DNA from: Skeletonema tropicum
Lineage: Eukaryota > Bacillariophyta > Thalassiosirophyceae > Thalassiosirales > Thalassiosiraceae
Length of the DNA: 64,000 bases
Direction: 5' to 3'
Assembly (NCBI GenBank): GCA_037178625.1
Contig: CM074147.1
Location: forward strand, 1,593,246-1,657,245
Shown: one piece after another, positions 22,136-34,600 of the stretch
Numbering within the stretch: position 1 is the stretch's first letter
How the letters are laid out: every line of letters starts with the position of its first letter
Position numbers and translations under genes: made by a program
The notes under the pieces: generated by a model
Told to the model about the DNA's origin: nothing
Database searches by the model: none
What the model saw: only the letters and a program-made list of their open reading frames with translations

Positions 22136-23824
22136 TCAATCAAGATTTACGGCAGCGACATCTTTCTCAACGAATCTGCAACAGTATTGCTGGTGGAGGT
22201 CCCAGTTCTCCACTTGACACTCACGAGAACAGTAATTTACTCGGCGACATAGAGAGCAACATTTGGTGAGGCTGCGCTCCACCTTACGGCCCGGATGAGG
22301 GCAGTTGATGTTGTAACATAGTCCAAGCTTCTTCACAGATCTGACTTGTTCGTACTTTTCATCCAAGCATGAGCAAGTGATGCGCTTCTTGAAGAAGCTG
22401 ACAAGTGTGTGCTCGTCAGGGTCGAAATACAGCTCGTTGATTTTGGGCCAATTCATTGTGAGGCGCTCTTTGCGTAGATTGCATGATACATGTTGCTCAA
22501 AGCAATAGGCAAGAGAAGCATAGTGACTGGCTGCCATGTTGTTTCCTCGGAGTAAATATTCTGTTCCCAATATCAAGAATGTTGAAGACACATTCTTTAT
22601 GACGGCAGCACTATTCCACACATCAGCAAACTCCTCCTGTGTGGCAAGATATGCTACTCGAATGTTATAGTTGAACACACCTCCAGGGGCATTAAATTCG
22701 CAAGTGAATTTGATGTAGAACTTGCTCATGATTTCTTGTCCAAGTGGGGTAAGCCGGGGAAGTTCAGGATGCGACGCGTGTACACGTTCTGTACATCCGA
22801 TACATATCGTCTTCTTCTCTGGACTGTGAATTCGTTTCTTTAGCGTGTACGAATCGGGCAGTGCATGTTGAAAGAATTGATCAGATTTGAACGTTGCATC
22901 TACCATTAGCTCCATCTCTTTCCTTCTCATCGCACGTTTCTCCATTACTTGTTGGATCGCTGGACAATTCCACATATCTTTCGGCGCCTCATCGAGATCG
23001 AGGCTAGGTTTGGCGTCTTCGTACTTCTCATCTAAACAGGAGCAAGGAATGCCCTCCTTGAAGAAGCGCACGAGAGAGAAATCTTCACAGTCCCTCAAGT
23101 CTTCCAATAACGACCGGTTCATCGTAGGTTGAGCCTTGAACAAGATCTTTGAGATGTACTGCCCAAAGAAATGTGCAAGAACAGCATACATGAAAGCATG
23201 CCTATAATTGCCGCCAACATCAACCTCAAGAACAATTCTAGCGCCTCGGCTGAAATAGAATGACTTCACCCACTCCATCCTTTTTTGGCTCTTCCACACA
23301 TGAGCATACTTGATGAAAGTTGCATCCACACCAGCCTTGAAGAGACAAAAGCAATCATGCTCACTAGCATCACGAGTTGCTACAAATGCAGCATCAAATG
23401 TCTCCACGAACTCTTTGCAGATACTCTCACCGGACCAGGAGTAGCTGCCGTGATCGCATTTCTCTTCAACGCAATTCATCTCTTCGTTGATCTGCACTTG
23501 CTTCTGTTCCGTCTGGTTCTCCTTCCGAACCTTCTTCAAAGGAAACCATTCACCATCTACCTGCGCCACTTGGAATGTAAGAAATGATTGACCTGTAGCT
23601 TCGTCTATTGCAACAGTAGTCTCAATTTTTCGTGTCTGTTTCTCAATCTTCCATGATGCATCATTATCTTTGAGCTTCTGCGGTGGCACATTTCCAGCCG
23701 GGACCGCTGCTTGCCGGGTCTCCTCCTCATCTACCGCCGGTACCGCTACCGCTTCTTTGACTGCTTTGGCCGCCCTTCTAGCCTTGCCTTTGCCCCTGCT
23801 TCTTCTCTTCTTCCTTGACATCAT
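22136..23824 (-). CDS. MYND zinc-finger protein with two CxCLD-type modules
   Basis: 562 codons, single exon, starting MM at 23819-23824. The N-terminus is a Lys/Arg/Ala-rich tract (RKKRRSRGKGKARRAAKAVK) that could act as a nuclear signal and is shared with its two paralogues in this window. Module 1 (~residues 135-300) starts with a Cys/His pair (EKCDHGSYSWSG) and ends FFKEGIPCSCLDEKYEDAK. A linker follows, then module 2 (~residues 370-505) ends FFKKRITCSCLDEKYEQVRS. A MYND finger lies at ~505-555 (CCSLCRRVNYCSRECQVENW, HQQYCC). The second module and finger match the protein at 7474-8481; the first matches 27269-28237. It looks like the fusion or the parent of those two. Biochemical role unknown beyond likely protein binding. 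Confidence 0.75.
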   Translation of the reverse strand: MMSRKKRRSRGKGKARRAAKAVKEAVAVPAVDEEETRQAAVPAGNVPPQKLKDNDASWKIEKQTRKIETTVAIDEATGQSFLTFQVAQVDGEWFPLKKVRKENQTEQKQVQINEEMNCVEEKCDHGSYSWSGESICKEFVETFDAAFVATRDASEHDCFCLFKAGVDATFIKYAHVWKSQKRMEWVKSFYFSRGARIVLEVDVGGNYRHAFMYAVLAHFFGQYISKILFKAQPTMNRSLLEDLRDCEDFSLVRFFKEGIPCSCLDEKYEDAKPSLDLDEAPKDMWNCPAIQQVMEKRAMRRKEMELMVDATFKSDQFFQHALPDSYTLKKRIHSPEKKTICIGCTERVHASHPELPRLTPLGQEIMSKFYIKFTCEFNAPGGVFNYNIRVAYLATQEEFADVWNSAAVIKNVSSTFLILGTEYLLRGNNMAASHYASLAYCFEQHVSCNLRKERLTMNWPKINELYFDPDEHTLVSFFKKRITCSCLDEKYEQVRSVKKLGLCYNINCPHPGRKVERSLTKCCSLCRRVNYCSRECQVENWDLHQQYCCRFVEKDVAAVNLD

Positions 23825-26327
23825 GGTTGCAAATGGGCTCTATTGCGTTGGCTACATCAAATCTTAGATGCAAAGTGAACATAAGTATCCAAGGCATATG
23901 ATGGAGCTTGGGTATTTTGAGCTGTTGGCCTGCGCGCTCCTCCCGCTCTTTTTTTTGTGAAAAACCACATCTCACGAAGACCTCTGCCTCGACATCAATG
24001 GAGCAGAGAGTCCATATCACAATTATTTGTGGATATAATTCATCGGTAATACTCTTTCTAGACCATATTTTGATGCAGAATCCAATGGTGTTTTCGGAAG
24101 TTTGCCAAATCTCTTCGTAACAAACGTATTTGCGACCACATCGTAGGCATCGATTTTTGGTCTATTTGGGTGGAAGCTGCAAATATTGTCATAGGGGGAA
24201 TACAATAATCGATTCATAAGGCCCCCCGCGGCACTCCCTGCTTTATATTGATATAGATGACCGATATGGGTGGTCATAACGCCATGGTATTTGCCTCGGC
24301 ATTGCTAATAGGCCATGTCTCTTGAGGGTGTCATATTTTTATGATAGTGACCAGATTCATGTGTGGGCATGAAACCTCAATTGATGGTATTACCCTATGC
24401 AAGTACACATAATATTGCATTCTCCTAACTTAACAATCAATATGGTCCAGTGTCTATGTGATAACGCAAGGTTAAAGCTACCTTGCTCTTTATTATCTGC
24501 TGCGGCCTGTAACACATATATTATTATCAACATGTAACATAGAAGACATGGTAAGTGCTTGGTGAAGGTTGCGTCTACAATGATAATACAACCATTAAAA
24601 TTAGGTTTATTACATGAATTTTGTTCTACATTGTTATTATTATGTTGATTGTTGAATAGGTCGACAGGAAGACACATGTTACACCCCAGATGCGTCCAAT
24701 AGACTATCTTTTCTTCTAGCTGACAAACCTCCTTCGATAATGTCGCCACACCCTCCATCCAGTGCAGTATTTCTCAACAAACGGTTGAAAACTCTAGTTC
24801 CAAATTGATACCTTCTACCTGCGGTTGCGTATATTGTTTGTTTGAGACCCTGTTCATCTTCTTTCAACAGCAGATTCGTTCCTTAGTGGATGCACAGAAT
24901 GCCGCCTCTTTGACTCGATGATAGCAATGGAAATTACCGACTCCTTGCGAAGAGATGGCGCTGTTATCAACACTCACGTTGCCGCTGCTGCTGAATTGTA
25001 AGTCACCCGACGCCTCAGATTGATTGCAAGCACCAAAACCGTAGTATTGGAGTGATGATGAAAGGAGTACCAGCAAAAGACAGCATCAATGACAGCCCAT
25101 TAAAGTATAATCCTCCTCACAAGCTTGTCAAAATATTGTTGCGTGTTCCCGCAGTCCTGATCATTATCTTGATCATTATCTCCTCCGCCGCTCAAAGTAC
25201 AATATAATGCCCTCCCTCAAAGTGCTGTGTAAGTAATAATTACTGACACAAGCTACCACAACATGGCCATAATGTCACCTGAGCCGCACCATATGGAGAC
25301 AAGACGCCACTAGGTCCATCAAACCCACTATGTTGTCGTGTTGTAAATATAATCTCGCTCTATTTGTTGTATCATCCCCACACCTCTCCTCTTGTACGTT
25401 GTGCTGTATTTTTGCGATAAGCCACGCTGTATCGTTGGACAATCAAGGGGTCTCATATCGGCGGTTCCTCACGGATTAAAACGAAACCACTCGTCAGTTA
25501 TTGTTATATCATCACTTCTATCGAATAGGGTAGTAATGGAAGAGTGAATATGGCCAAAAGGTCCTCTGTTCATGAGGGGGCCGGTGCATTGTTGCATTTT
25601 TTACAAAATAACGGTCACTTTGGGTAGGCGACACCCAAAATAAAGGCTCTGGGCGCTTTGGCAGAAATTCCTTCACGTCATGAGGTCATATCGGTCCACT
25701 GAGGACATCGCCGCCGGCATTTAGTGATGCCGACCGACGTTCCGCTCCATACCATAGCCGCCTCCGCCATGGTTCTGGTGTGCAAAGTGATCAAATTTTG
25801 AAAAGTGTGTGACACGGCTAGAAAAATGATGGAGGGGGCGCCCCGTTTCCCCGCTGGAGTGACCCCTGGAAAAGGCGCGCAGGCCAAGAAACCGAAAATA
25901 CCCAAGCTCCATTGAAATGAAATCAATCAAGTTGTGGAGATGAAGAAGTGAAGTATCGATTGCGGGGCCGTTGAGTCATGGTACGACAAATGCAGCCAAT
26001 CAGAACAAAATTCTCATTTTTGAAGTTTGAAGTCGATCTTCTCTTCGTTGAATGATGGAAATAACGACCGACCATGAACACATCCTTCATTCATTGGCAT
26101 TTCCGTATTAAGTAAACGGCGATATTCACCTGGATCCGCTCTTCTACATCTCTCTCTAGCTTGATCGTCGGTAATAATAGACGCAGAGCAGAGGGGAAGG
26201 AGTAACAAACAACTTTGAATAGGAAAAGGTTGCAAGAAAAAAAAGAAAAAAGTTCTGGTAAAATTGTTCTTCGGCATCTTAAGCTATCAAAGAACGGCAA
26301 CAGCAACCAAAAGAATCAACAAAGAAG
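23825..26327. other. 2.5-kb intergenic region without a supported gene
   Basis: Short frames on the minus strand at 24390-24758, 24679-24867 and 24864-25076 succeed one another in different frames and might be remains of one gene, but nothing in them is recognisable. The last ~110 bp before the F-box ATG are A-rich (AAAAAAAAGAAAAAAG on the + strand) and probably hold its promoter and leader. Confidence 0.35.
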
Positions 26328-26906
26328 ATGACAAGATCTACAAACAACCATCAAGACGGTGAAACACACAGCGTCGAACGAAGACGTGATAGCTCATCAT
26401 CCAAGCATCACAACAGCAGTAGAGAAACTACCCTGGCACTAGTGCCCTACGTTCCCCGACCACCAATACTGTGGCATCCTCTTGTCCATCACAACAGGCA
26501 ACGGCCAACAACTCGATTATTACTACTGCCACCTTCTTCTTCTTGCAGCCATCACGACGAACCATTGCTCGTATCCGACATCATCCCACACATCCTCTCC
26601 TACATGGACGCAATCACCCTCTCTCGCGCCTCCTCCACCTGCCGCTCCTGGAACACACTCGCCAACTCGAATGACTTATGGAATGAATTGTGCAAAGAGA
26701 AATTCGGCATATTGGCCAGTGAATTGACCCCACCGCCGGATCCGACGAGGGTGTTGTATGTAATGAGTCATTTGAGGATGAAGGAGGCTTTTTATGGGGC
26801 ATCTTCTGTGAGGAGGGAAAATAATCATCATGTGCCGACGATTTCTGGGGCAATGTTTCGACGATTGAATCATAATAGGAATATGCAGGCTAGAGTCCAC
26901 GGGTGA
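26328..26906 (+). CDS. F-box protein
   Basis: 192 codons. The first ~75 residues are Ser/His/Pro-rich and low complexity. Residues ~83-125 match an F-box: VSDIIPHILSYMDAITLSRA, STCRSWNTLA, DLWNELCKEKFG, with the conserved Pro/Ile, Leu, Cys, W and LW positions. F-box proteins join SKP1 in SCF ubiquitin ligases and recruit substrates. No WD40, LRR or Kelch substrate domain follows: the protein ends ~65 residues later with a basic tail, so it is short for the family. The start is the first ATG after an A-rich leader (CAACAAAGAAGATG). Confidence 0.72.
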   Translation: MTRSTNNHQDGETHSVERRRDSSSSKHHNSSRETTLALVPYVPRPPILWHPLVHHNRQRPTTRLLLLPPSSSCSHHDEPLLVSDIIPHILSYMDAITLSRASSTCRSWNTLANSNDLWNELCKEKFGILASELTPPPDPTRVLYVMSHLRMKEAFYGASSVRRENNHHVPTISGAMFRRLNHNRNMQARVHG

Positions 26907-27268
26907 ATGGAATGATTTAGAATGCTCATTGATGAATATCATTATAGCACCAGTGTTGATAGTGAAACACCCTTTCGGCAGAAAAAGACCGTACGTTGTA
27001 CCTAAGCAGGTCCAGATTATACTCGTGTAGATTTCTAATCTGATTAACTTTGTATTTATTTATCAATCTGTGGTGGAATATGTACAAAATGTGTTCTGGT
27101 AGAAAACTCAATCTTAATGTGAAGAAGTCCATGTGAACAGTGACTGTTATCAATCGTATCTTATATATCTTAGCTTCTATTCCTTATTATTTTATCGTAG
27201 CCTCTATTACCCCTCCATCAACACCTCTATACCATCTGGACTAGACATTATATTCACAATGTGGATGG
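26907..27268. other. Convergent intergenic region
   Basis: A/T-rich sequence between two converging stops, probably 3' UTRs. Nothing else is seen. Confidence 0.35.
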
Positions 27269-28237
27269 TTAATTCAATGACGGCTGCGTTGGTGAAATCC
27301 CTGCCCTATTTTCCCAAAAAGCCTCAACAGCTTGATATTGTTCCTGTGCTTTTGCACTCTTCATGAAGAGCATATCATAATGACTTTTATTCAATCCCAG
27401 TTCATCGACTGATTCCACCAGTGCACTCGTTGTTGTTGTTGTTGTGTTGTTCCCCCCATTCGTATTGGGAGGATGATTACCATTAGTCACACGTGACTTT
27501 TCTTCACCCTCCTCTCTCTCCTTTTCGTTCTCTTTCAAAGCCTTCTCTCCCTCCTTATACAACTTTTCCAAACACTTACAAGGATTCCTCTCATGATAAA
27601 ACTTGACCAAATCATGATCACTTGGATGATTCCTCACCTGCAACTCACATATCTTATTCCAATCCATTTTCTTCTTTTTCTTCTCCTGCTGTGTCTTACT
27701 GTGAAACGTCACCTTAACATACTCCTCCAAATAATACGCAATAATCGCATAATCCTTAATCGCATACTCATCTTCCCCCCCCTCCCCCGTCCCATCCAAA
27801 ATATACCGTGTCCCATTGGCAATAAAACAGGAAATGACCCATTTCAATTTCGACTCATCCATCCACACCTCTGTATATCGTTGGTAGGTGGCATCCATTG
27901 CCGCTCGTAAGTCCTGATCGTCGTGTCGTCCACTGGCATTGAATGCATCCATGAATGGTCCCATGAAGGAATTGCAAATTCTCCATCCGGAAAAAGACTC
28001 GGTGCCAAATCCATGTTGACACTTCTTCTTCTTCTTTTGGAGCATATTCGTAGTAGTATTGTGGTTGTGGTGGTGGGGACTATTGCCGCCATTCGTAGTA
28101 GTAGTAGTAGTATCTGGTTGATATTGGGAGTGGAGGGCTCCCCGTTGAGAGGAGGCGGCGGCTGCGGCGAGTTGTTGTTGTTGGGCTTTGGCGGCTTTGC
28201 GGGCCTTGCCCTTGGCCTTCTTTCGGGATGCTGGCAT
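27269..28237 (-). CDS. Paralogue of the CxCLD-module family lacking a MYND finger
   Basis: 322 codons. The N-terminus MPASRKKAKGKARKAAKAQQ matches the basic tract of the 562-aa MYND protein. Residues ~92-240 form one module: KCQHGFGTESFSGWRICNSF at its start and VKFYHERNPCKCLEKLYKEG at its end, the same order as module 1 of that protein (CDHG...SGESICKEF, then FFKEGIPCSCLDEKY). The remaining ~80 residues are Glu/Lys-rich and Thr/Asn-rich with no zinc finger. It therefore shows that the module occurs on its own. Function unknown. The gene is divergently arranged with the DNMT5 gene. Confidence 0.65.
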   Translation of the reverse strand: MPASRKKAKGKARKAAKAQQQQLAAAAASSQRGALHSQYQPDTTTTTTNGGNSPHHHNHNTTTNMLQKKKKKCQHGFGTESFSGWRICNSFMGPFMDAFNASGRHDDQDLRAAMDATYQRYTEVWMDESKLKWVISCFIANGTRYILDGTGEGGEDEYAIKDYAIIAYYLEEYVKVTFHSKTQQEKKKKKMDWNKICELQVRNHPSDHDLVKFYHERNPCKCLEKLYKEGEKALKENEKEREEGEEKSRVTNGNHPPNTNGGNNTTTTTTSALVESVDELGLNKSHYDMLFMKSAKAQEQYQAVEAFWENRAGISPTQPSLN

Positions 28238-28602
28238 GGTCCAATAATACTAATGGTCAGCGAGGTGCGAGGTTGCACTACAAAAAATGCACTCATTGTT
28301 GTTGTGTGTTGTGTGTTGGAACAGAGGGCTCGCTCTGTCTTTTCTCGTTTCGTTGAGGATTGCTACTGCGTAAAGATTTTGGCGCCAACGAGCATTTCCG
28401 TAGCATTGGATCTTTCTTGTGTAGGTGAACCACCATCACCAACACAGTATATAAATACTTAAGCATCACGTCCGTCGAGGCTCCCGACGACGGACCCAGT
28501 AGTATCGTAGTGCTGCCACTTACCTGTCTCCCAAATCATCTGCCTTTGATGAAACTACTTGATGGCAACGCATAGTCTAAAACATAAAAAGTCACCTGCA
28601 CC
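28238..28602. promoter_or_regulatory. Shared divergent promoter region
   Basis: 365 bp separate the start codons of the module-family gene (minus) and the DNMT5 gene (plus), so both promoters must lie here or overlap. A GTATATAAATAC word at 28446-28457 is a TATA-like candidate. A 9-bp inverted pair, GTCCGTCGAG / CCGACGACGGAC-like, lies at 28470-28496. Assignment of factors is not possible from the sequence. Confidence 0.4.
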
Positions 28603-31600
28603 ATGAAAAAAGCTGCCGCTGCAACGAATGGTACCCGTAGATCCTCTCGAAGGGCAGCTGCTGCTAGCAAGGATGCCTCTAATAGTACCAGCAACAATTC
28701 AATAGCGTCTTCTCGACAGAAAAAGGCCACCACATCATCCAAAAAGAAGACCGGCAGGAATCAAAAATATCCAATCAACACTCCCATCTCCAAAATATTC
28801 GCCGATGAAGTCGACGGTAGCAACCGCCCATTCTCCGGAAAAGTCGTCGCCTACGATACCAAACGAAAGTTGTATTCGATTCGATATGAAGATGATGATG
28901 CGGAAGAAATGACGGAGATGGAATTGAGTCGATATGTCACTACCAAGGATCATGATGATAATTTGGGGGCTGTGGGCAAGAGAAAAAAGTCCAAGAGAAA
29001 TGAAGATAGTGAGGATGACGGTGACGACAATCATGATGTTGCAATGAGTGATAGTACCGATAACAATACTCGAAATATTCAAGAGAGGAAGGCTGCCAAG
29101 AAGCCTCGTATCACAGCTGCTACCGCTGCCAGAAAAGAGGAGGAACAGCCTGCTGAAATTCTCACAAATGGACGAATGCCAAGGCGAAGTGCCAAGAAAA
29201 AGATCAATTATGCAGATGATGACGATGATTCTATGCTAGAGGAAGATTCGGAAGAGGAAGAGGAGGTAAAAAAGCCCATGCGGAAGGCAAATGGTATCAA
29301 GAATGGGAAAAGAAGAGGCAAGAAAACCAAGAAAAAGGCGGATGATAGCGTTGGCGATGCGTTTGAACCCGAATCAGAATCCGAGCAAGAAGAAGAGATT
29401 GTCGAATACTTGAATTCTTCAGATGATGATGTAGTTGCAAAGAAGCAGAAGAAAAAAAAGACAAAGAAGTCTGCGGCCAAGAGCAGCAGCAACAGCAACA
29501 ACAGCAACAACAACAAACCAGCAGGAAAGAAAAAAGATGGAGAAAAGAAGAAGAAAATCTCCATGGCAGAGGGTTTCCATCCGCAGACAACTCCACTCAA
29601 TTGGAGACTATCTCTCGATGACATTAAGAAGAAGAATGAATTTCTGGACCCTTGTGGAATGGAGGCAACTGACGATATCATCGATGGTATTATTGGAGAG
29701 CAGCTTGACAAGACAGCTACATTGCTATGTAATGCATTGGAATATGATGGAGAGCATAGCACCCTGGGACGTAAGAACAACCCTATTTTACTCGGAACTG
29801 CCTGTAGTGGTACAGATGCCCCCGCATTAGCTTTGACTTTGGTTCAAGAACAGTTGGAGAAACGAGGGCTTGGTGATATGTTCCAGCACAATCACGTGTT
29901 TTCTTGTGAAAAGGAGCCATTTAAGCAAGCCTATCTTGCTCGGAATTTTGATTCAATTCTATACCCTGGTAAGTGCTTTTCTGCGTGCAGTATAAATGTT
30001 GTTGTCAACTTGTCATAATTAGAGACCATACTGACCGTTCGCCGTTTCCCATCTTTTCCATACTGCCAGACATTGTGAAATTATGTGACGACCCTCCAAG
30101 AGACTGCTACGGACGACCAATGCCGCTGCCACCATCCAATCTTTTCGTTGCAGGCACAAGTTGTAAAAACTTTTCCATGCTAAGATCAAATAAAAGACTT
30201 GATATTGAAGATATGGGATGCTCCGGGGAGACATTCCTCGCTGCGTGCGAGCTATTGTTCAAGGAGAAACCAAAGTTTGCCATTTTTGAAAACGTCGAAA
30301 AAGCCCCCTGGGAAAAGATGAGTGAATACATCACGGGAAGAATCAATCTTGCGACTGTAGGTGCGAATAATAAGATCAAGAAAATCAATGGGGCATCAAA
30401 GGGGAGGAGTGGCCACTTGGAATTCATTCGAAAGGACGGAAAGATTGTGGTGGATAATGTGCCTGCAGAGTATGGTGTTCGCTGTGGAGCTAGTGTTAGC
30501 GGATATACAACGAAGGGAAGTGCATCAACCCATGATATCAAATGGCCAAACAAGTCGAAAAAGTCATGCAATCTAGACGAATTGGTCAAACACAATGGAA
30601 TTGATAGAAATACCGCTACTCTCTTGCTGGAGTCCGATGTTGTGTATTGTACCAAATACTTGAAAGTTGATACAAAGAACTTTGGTCTCCCCCAGACGCG
30701 TGAACGTAAGTCTTCAATTGATTTTCTCTTTGTTCTCACATTGACTTTTCTACAAAAAATACATTGACTGACACTTGTATCTGAATCCAACATTCACATT
30801 CGTAGGAGTTTACATGTTTGTTTGGCAGCCAGATGATGACAACTATGATGACGACCTTGGCGACTACTGGACTGCGATTGTAAGATACCTTGAGTCAAAT
30901 GTGCGCCATTCACTGGAAAGTTTTATCCTCCCTGTCGACCACGATAATATCCGCGTCTTCCGTGAGGCATTGAATGGCCCCGCAGGACGAAACACGAATC
31001 GTAGCATCAACCAAGCGCCTGACTTTTGGGATGAGAAAGTTAGCGACATGAATCTAAAGCACAATAAAATCGCTCGGCAGAGGCTTGGGATGGAAGATAA
31101 AGCTCGCTCGCAAACTCAATGGGGACCGTTTGGTGAGATGCAAGTTCCTTGGCACTACTGGCTTGAGTATATGAAATGCAACTCCCAGCGACGATTAGAT
31201 ATGTTGGACGGTAAGTTCTCGATTGAATTTCGTTGTTTGTACTATTATTCACTGCTTAACTCAAACATTATTGGTGTATGCCACACTTTCCAGGTCTTCA
31301 TGCATCTGCTGCTCGTGATGCGGAATGTCACGATAGCAACTTTGCAAGTTTCTTTTGGAATATATCCCAAAATATCAGCAGGGAGAAGCACCGCGGAGCT
31401 TGTCCCGGAATTGCCAGCTGCATTACACCGGGCGGAGATCCTTTTATACCTAATGCAGGCCGCACATTATTAGGTTGTGAAAAACTCCTGTTGCAAGGCA
31501 TACCCTTATTCCGTCTGCAGCTTGGAAACGAAACTGAAGTGCAGCTTGGCGATCTCGCAGGTAATGCAATGAGTCTCCCAGTTGTTAATGCAACGATGCT

Positions 31601-34600
31601 TGCCTTAATCATGTGCAGCCAACTCCGTCGAGAGCACATCCAATCTTCCAGTGATGACATCGAGGAAACTCTAAAGGCAATCAACGATTCGAAGCAGCAA
31701 GCTCAATTGGAACCTGAGTGCGTGGAAAAGTTTGTAGGAGAAACAACCGATACAGATGCTCTATTTAAGGGATTGTCTGCTCTATCAAAACAGGCTGTTG
31801 AAAGCTCCATTTGGTGTACGTGTGAGTCAAGCGGTCAAACATCATCGAGTGAGAAGTTCTTGCGTTGTCGCGAGTGCTCTATGTCAGTTTGTCGCAATTG
31901 CGTACATGTAAAGCAGGGGTATCAGGTAGGCAGTCATGATATCATCGAATACACTATGAGAAACGAAATTCACTTAAAGGAGGAGTTTGAAATGAAACTG
32001 AGAAGCATTCTGCCTGCTAATTTGATCCTCGGTCAAGATGGTATTGATGAGATTGCAGCAATCAATGAAGACAAATATCGTGTTTCAGGTCTATCTGACT
32101 ACATGTTCAGTCTTCACCGAATTAAGCGAGACAGGCGCAAGTGGATTGCTCTTTACTACGCGAGAGAAGGTAGTATTGGAAACGCAGTCGGAGAATTCAA
32201 ATTCACCATTGGAGAACTGGAAAGAAAAACTGCGGACACTGCGGCTGTTATTGGTGTTCAAGTAGAGCTTACTTCGTTCTTTCCTGCAAAGAGAAAGCCA
32301 TTGTGCTATGGTCGTATCAGCCCCTGCGCTTGGATGAGGTTGTGCCAAGGAGAATCGAAGATGACTTGGATCGCAAAGGCTCCTGACACTGAGACTTTCT
32401 TGTCCATTGTGGGTGAAGGCACTACTCCCTCTTTTCGTGTGCAAGTTGGCCTCACTGATAAGGCAGCAGAAGCGATGGTGGTAAATTCACAAGGGCCTCA
32501 AAAGGCACATTTCAAAGCTGCCAAAGCAAGAGGCGAATTGCGGCGTTGGTATTACGCAGACCAATGGAAGGAATGGCCCAAACGACTCATTATTGACGAT
32601 GGAAGGATGGATGATAGCGATGTCAATTTGGGAGGAACCTATACTCGCGTTGGTTGCTTGCACACATTCAATCAAAACGCATGCTGGATCAGAAAGGAGA
32701 CAGATACCTCACCAGAGCTGTATTTCTTAATCAAGCCCGATGTATCTAGAAATGGGCCAGACAAATGTATCATCTCATCTTCGTCATGTCACGACGACGT
32801 CTCTTCCATCCTGGCAACTCTCCCGTGGGAGTGGCAGCCGTGTGATGCGTTTGAGGAAGAGCTGCAGAATGTGAAATTGGAATCGAGCAGCACTCTTCAG
32901 CTTGAGAGAATGCAGTGCCTAACGCCCAAGACCAATTTCTCTGTTGATGCTCCCGAGGAAAACGACTCCGACGTTTTGATCAAGATGAATGGACTCTCGA
33001 GTAACGATATCGACGACCTCTGTTCACGCGATGACGAGTCAGGTTCGAAAGAAGTGGTAGTTTTGAATGTCCACCGTGGTGCCAAAGTTCAACAGACAGT
33101 GAGACGATATAACCATTTATGTGCTGCACCATTCTTGAAACACGCTGCAGAGCGAGGGCTCAAGTACGACCTAAAGCTTGATTCCCCTTGGCTGGCGATC
33201 CAACAACCTGGAAATGTATTCTTCGGACGTTGTCAACTCACCATCCCCCATCGCCCAGAAGAACAGTGGATCTACGATGACGAGAGAGAGGAGTGGGTCC
33301 GAACTTCCGAAATAAATCTTAGTCGGAAGTATTTCTTGAATCTCCAAAGTTCTCCTCAATGTTTTAACTTCGTTGCTGATAGAAAGGAGGGTTCGCTTAC
33401 GGTGAAGTGCAATCCAAAAGTTGCTGCTCATCATGCTGCATTCGGATTAATCGACGGCAGGGGCGGAGAAATGGAACGTGATGTATCAGTGACTTTTCGT
33501 TTGTTGTCTTCAGACCAGCAACAAGACCCAATCTTACGACGCTTCCTGTTGCACAATTGTCGAGATATGGATGAAACGTCAGTCGAACTGAAAGGAAATT
33601 TTGATTTGTACGAAAGGCAGAAGAAGGCTCTCACGAAAATGTTGAATATCGAAGAAGGAACCGTTGATTTTGAGGAGATCGAAATGAATGAGCAGCCTAT
33701 GCCGGGCTCTACCGGCTGGAGTCTCGTCGCAAAAGCTGCCCGTACATCCAAGCTGAAAGGGGGAGTCATAGCGGACGCTATTGGATCAGGAAAGACTGTC
33801 ATCTCGATTGCAATTATTCTGAAAGGTATAGTAGCTGCAAGAGAAAGGAGTCAGTACCCAAGGGAGAGTTCTGCAACACTAGTTGTTGTACCACCTTCGT
33901 TGATTAGCCAGTGGAGAGACGAGATCAAGAAATTCACTGATGATTTACCAAACGTTCTTTGCATCTACGACGACTCATCTCTGAATGAAATCACGGTGGA
34001 AATGATGCTAGAAGCAGATGTTGTCATATGTCCGGTCGACTTGCTTGAGGCGAAACATTACATGGCACGTGTCACGAGGGTTGCCACCGGATCAAAGAAA
34101 GATTTTGATATCCCAAAAGTACCATCCAACACGGGGCAGGTCGAGAAGAGTGGAGCTGAGGGTGTTTGGATTCCTGGTAAGTTCTTCCTTTCATATACTA
34201 TTTATTCCTTCTTTCTTTCTAGATTAAACTCATTTGGATCATGCTCATCCACCTTCACGCCATCGTTAGCTAGCAGCCAGGATCCTTACGGAGGCGCAAA
34301 CAACGCTAACAACCAAAAGAGGAGGAACGAAGCAGCATATTTCACATATTTGTATCACGATTACATCAGTAAACTTCGCCAGAAGTCATTCAAAAGACAT
34401 GAAAAAGGTAGGGTCTAAAAGGAGGCATCGTTGCCAAGCTTTTAGCTTCTCCTGCTCATCCTCTGATATAATTCATTCACTCAACCAATCCATTTCTCAC
34501 TTGATCATTATTTCGTAGGCATTCCAATCGAATACTTTGAATGGGAGCGTGTCTTTGTAGACGAAATACACGAATGCCTCTGTACTACTAAAGATGAGCT

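Noticed and set aside
29208..29780. 190-codon minus-strand frame in the DNMT5 linker
   Set aside because: It is the antisense of an Asp/Glu/Lys-rich linker and reads as Ser/Phe-rich low complexity.
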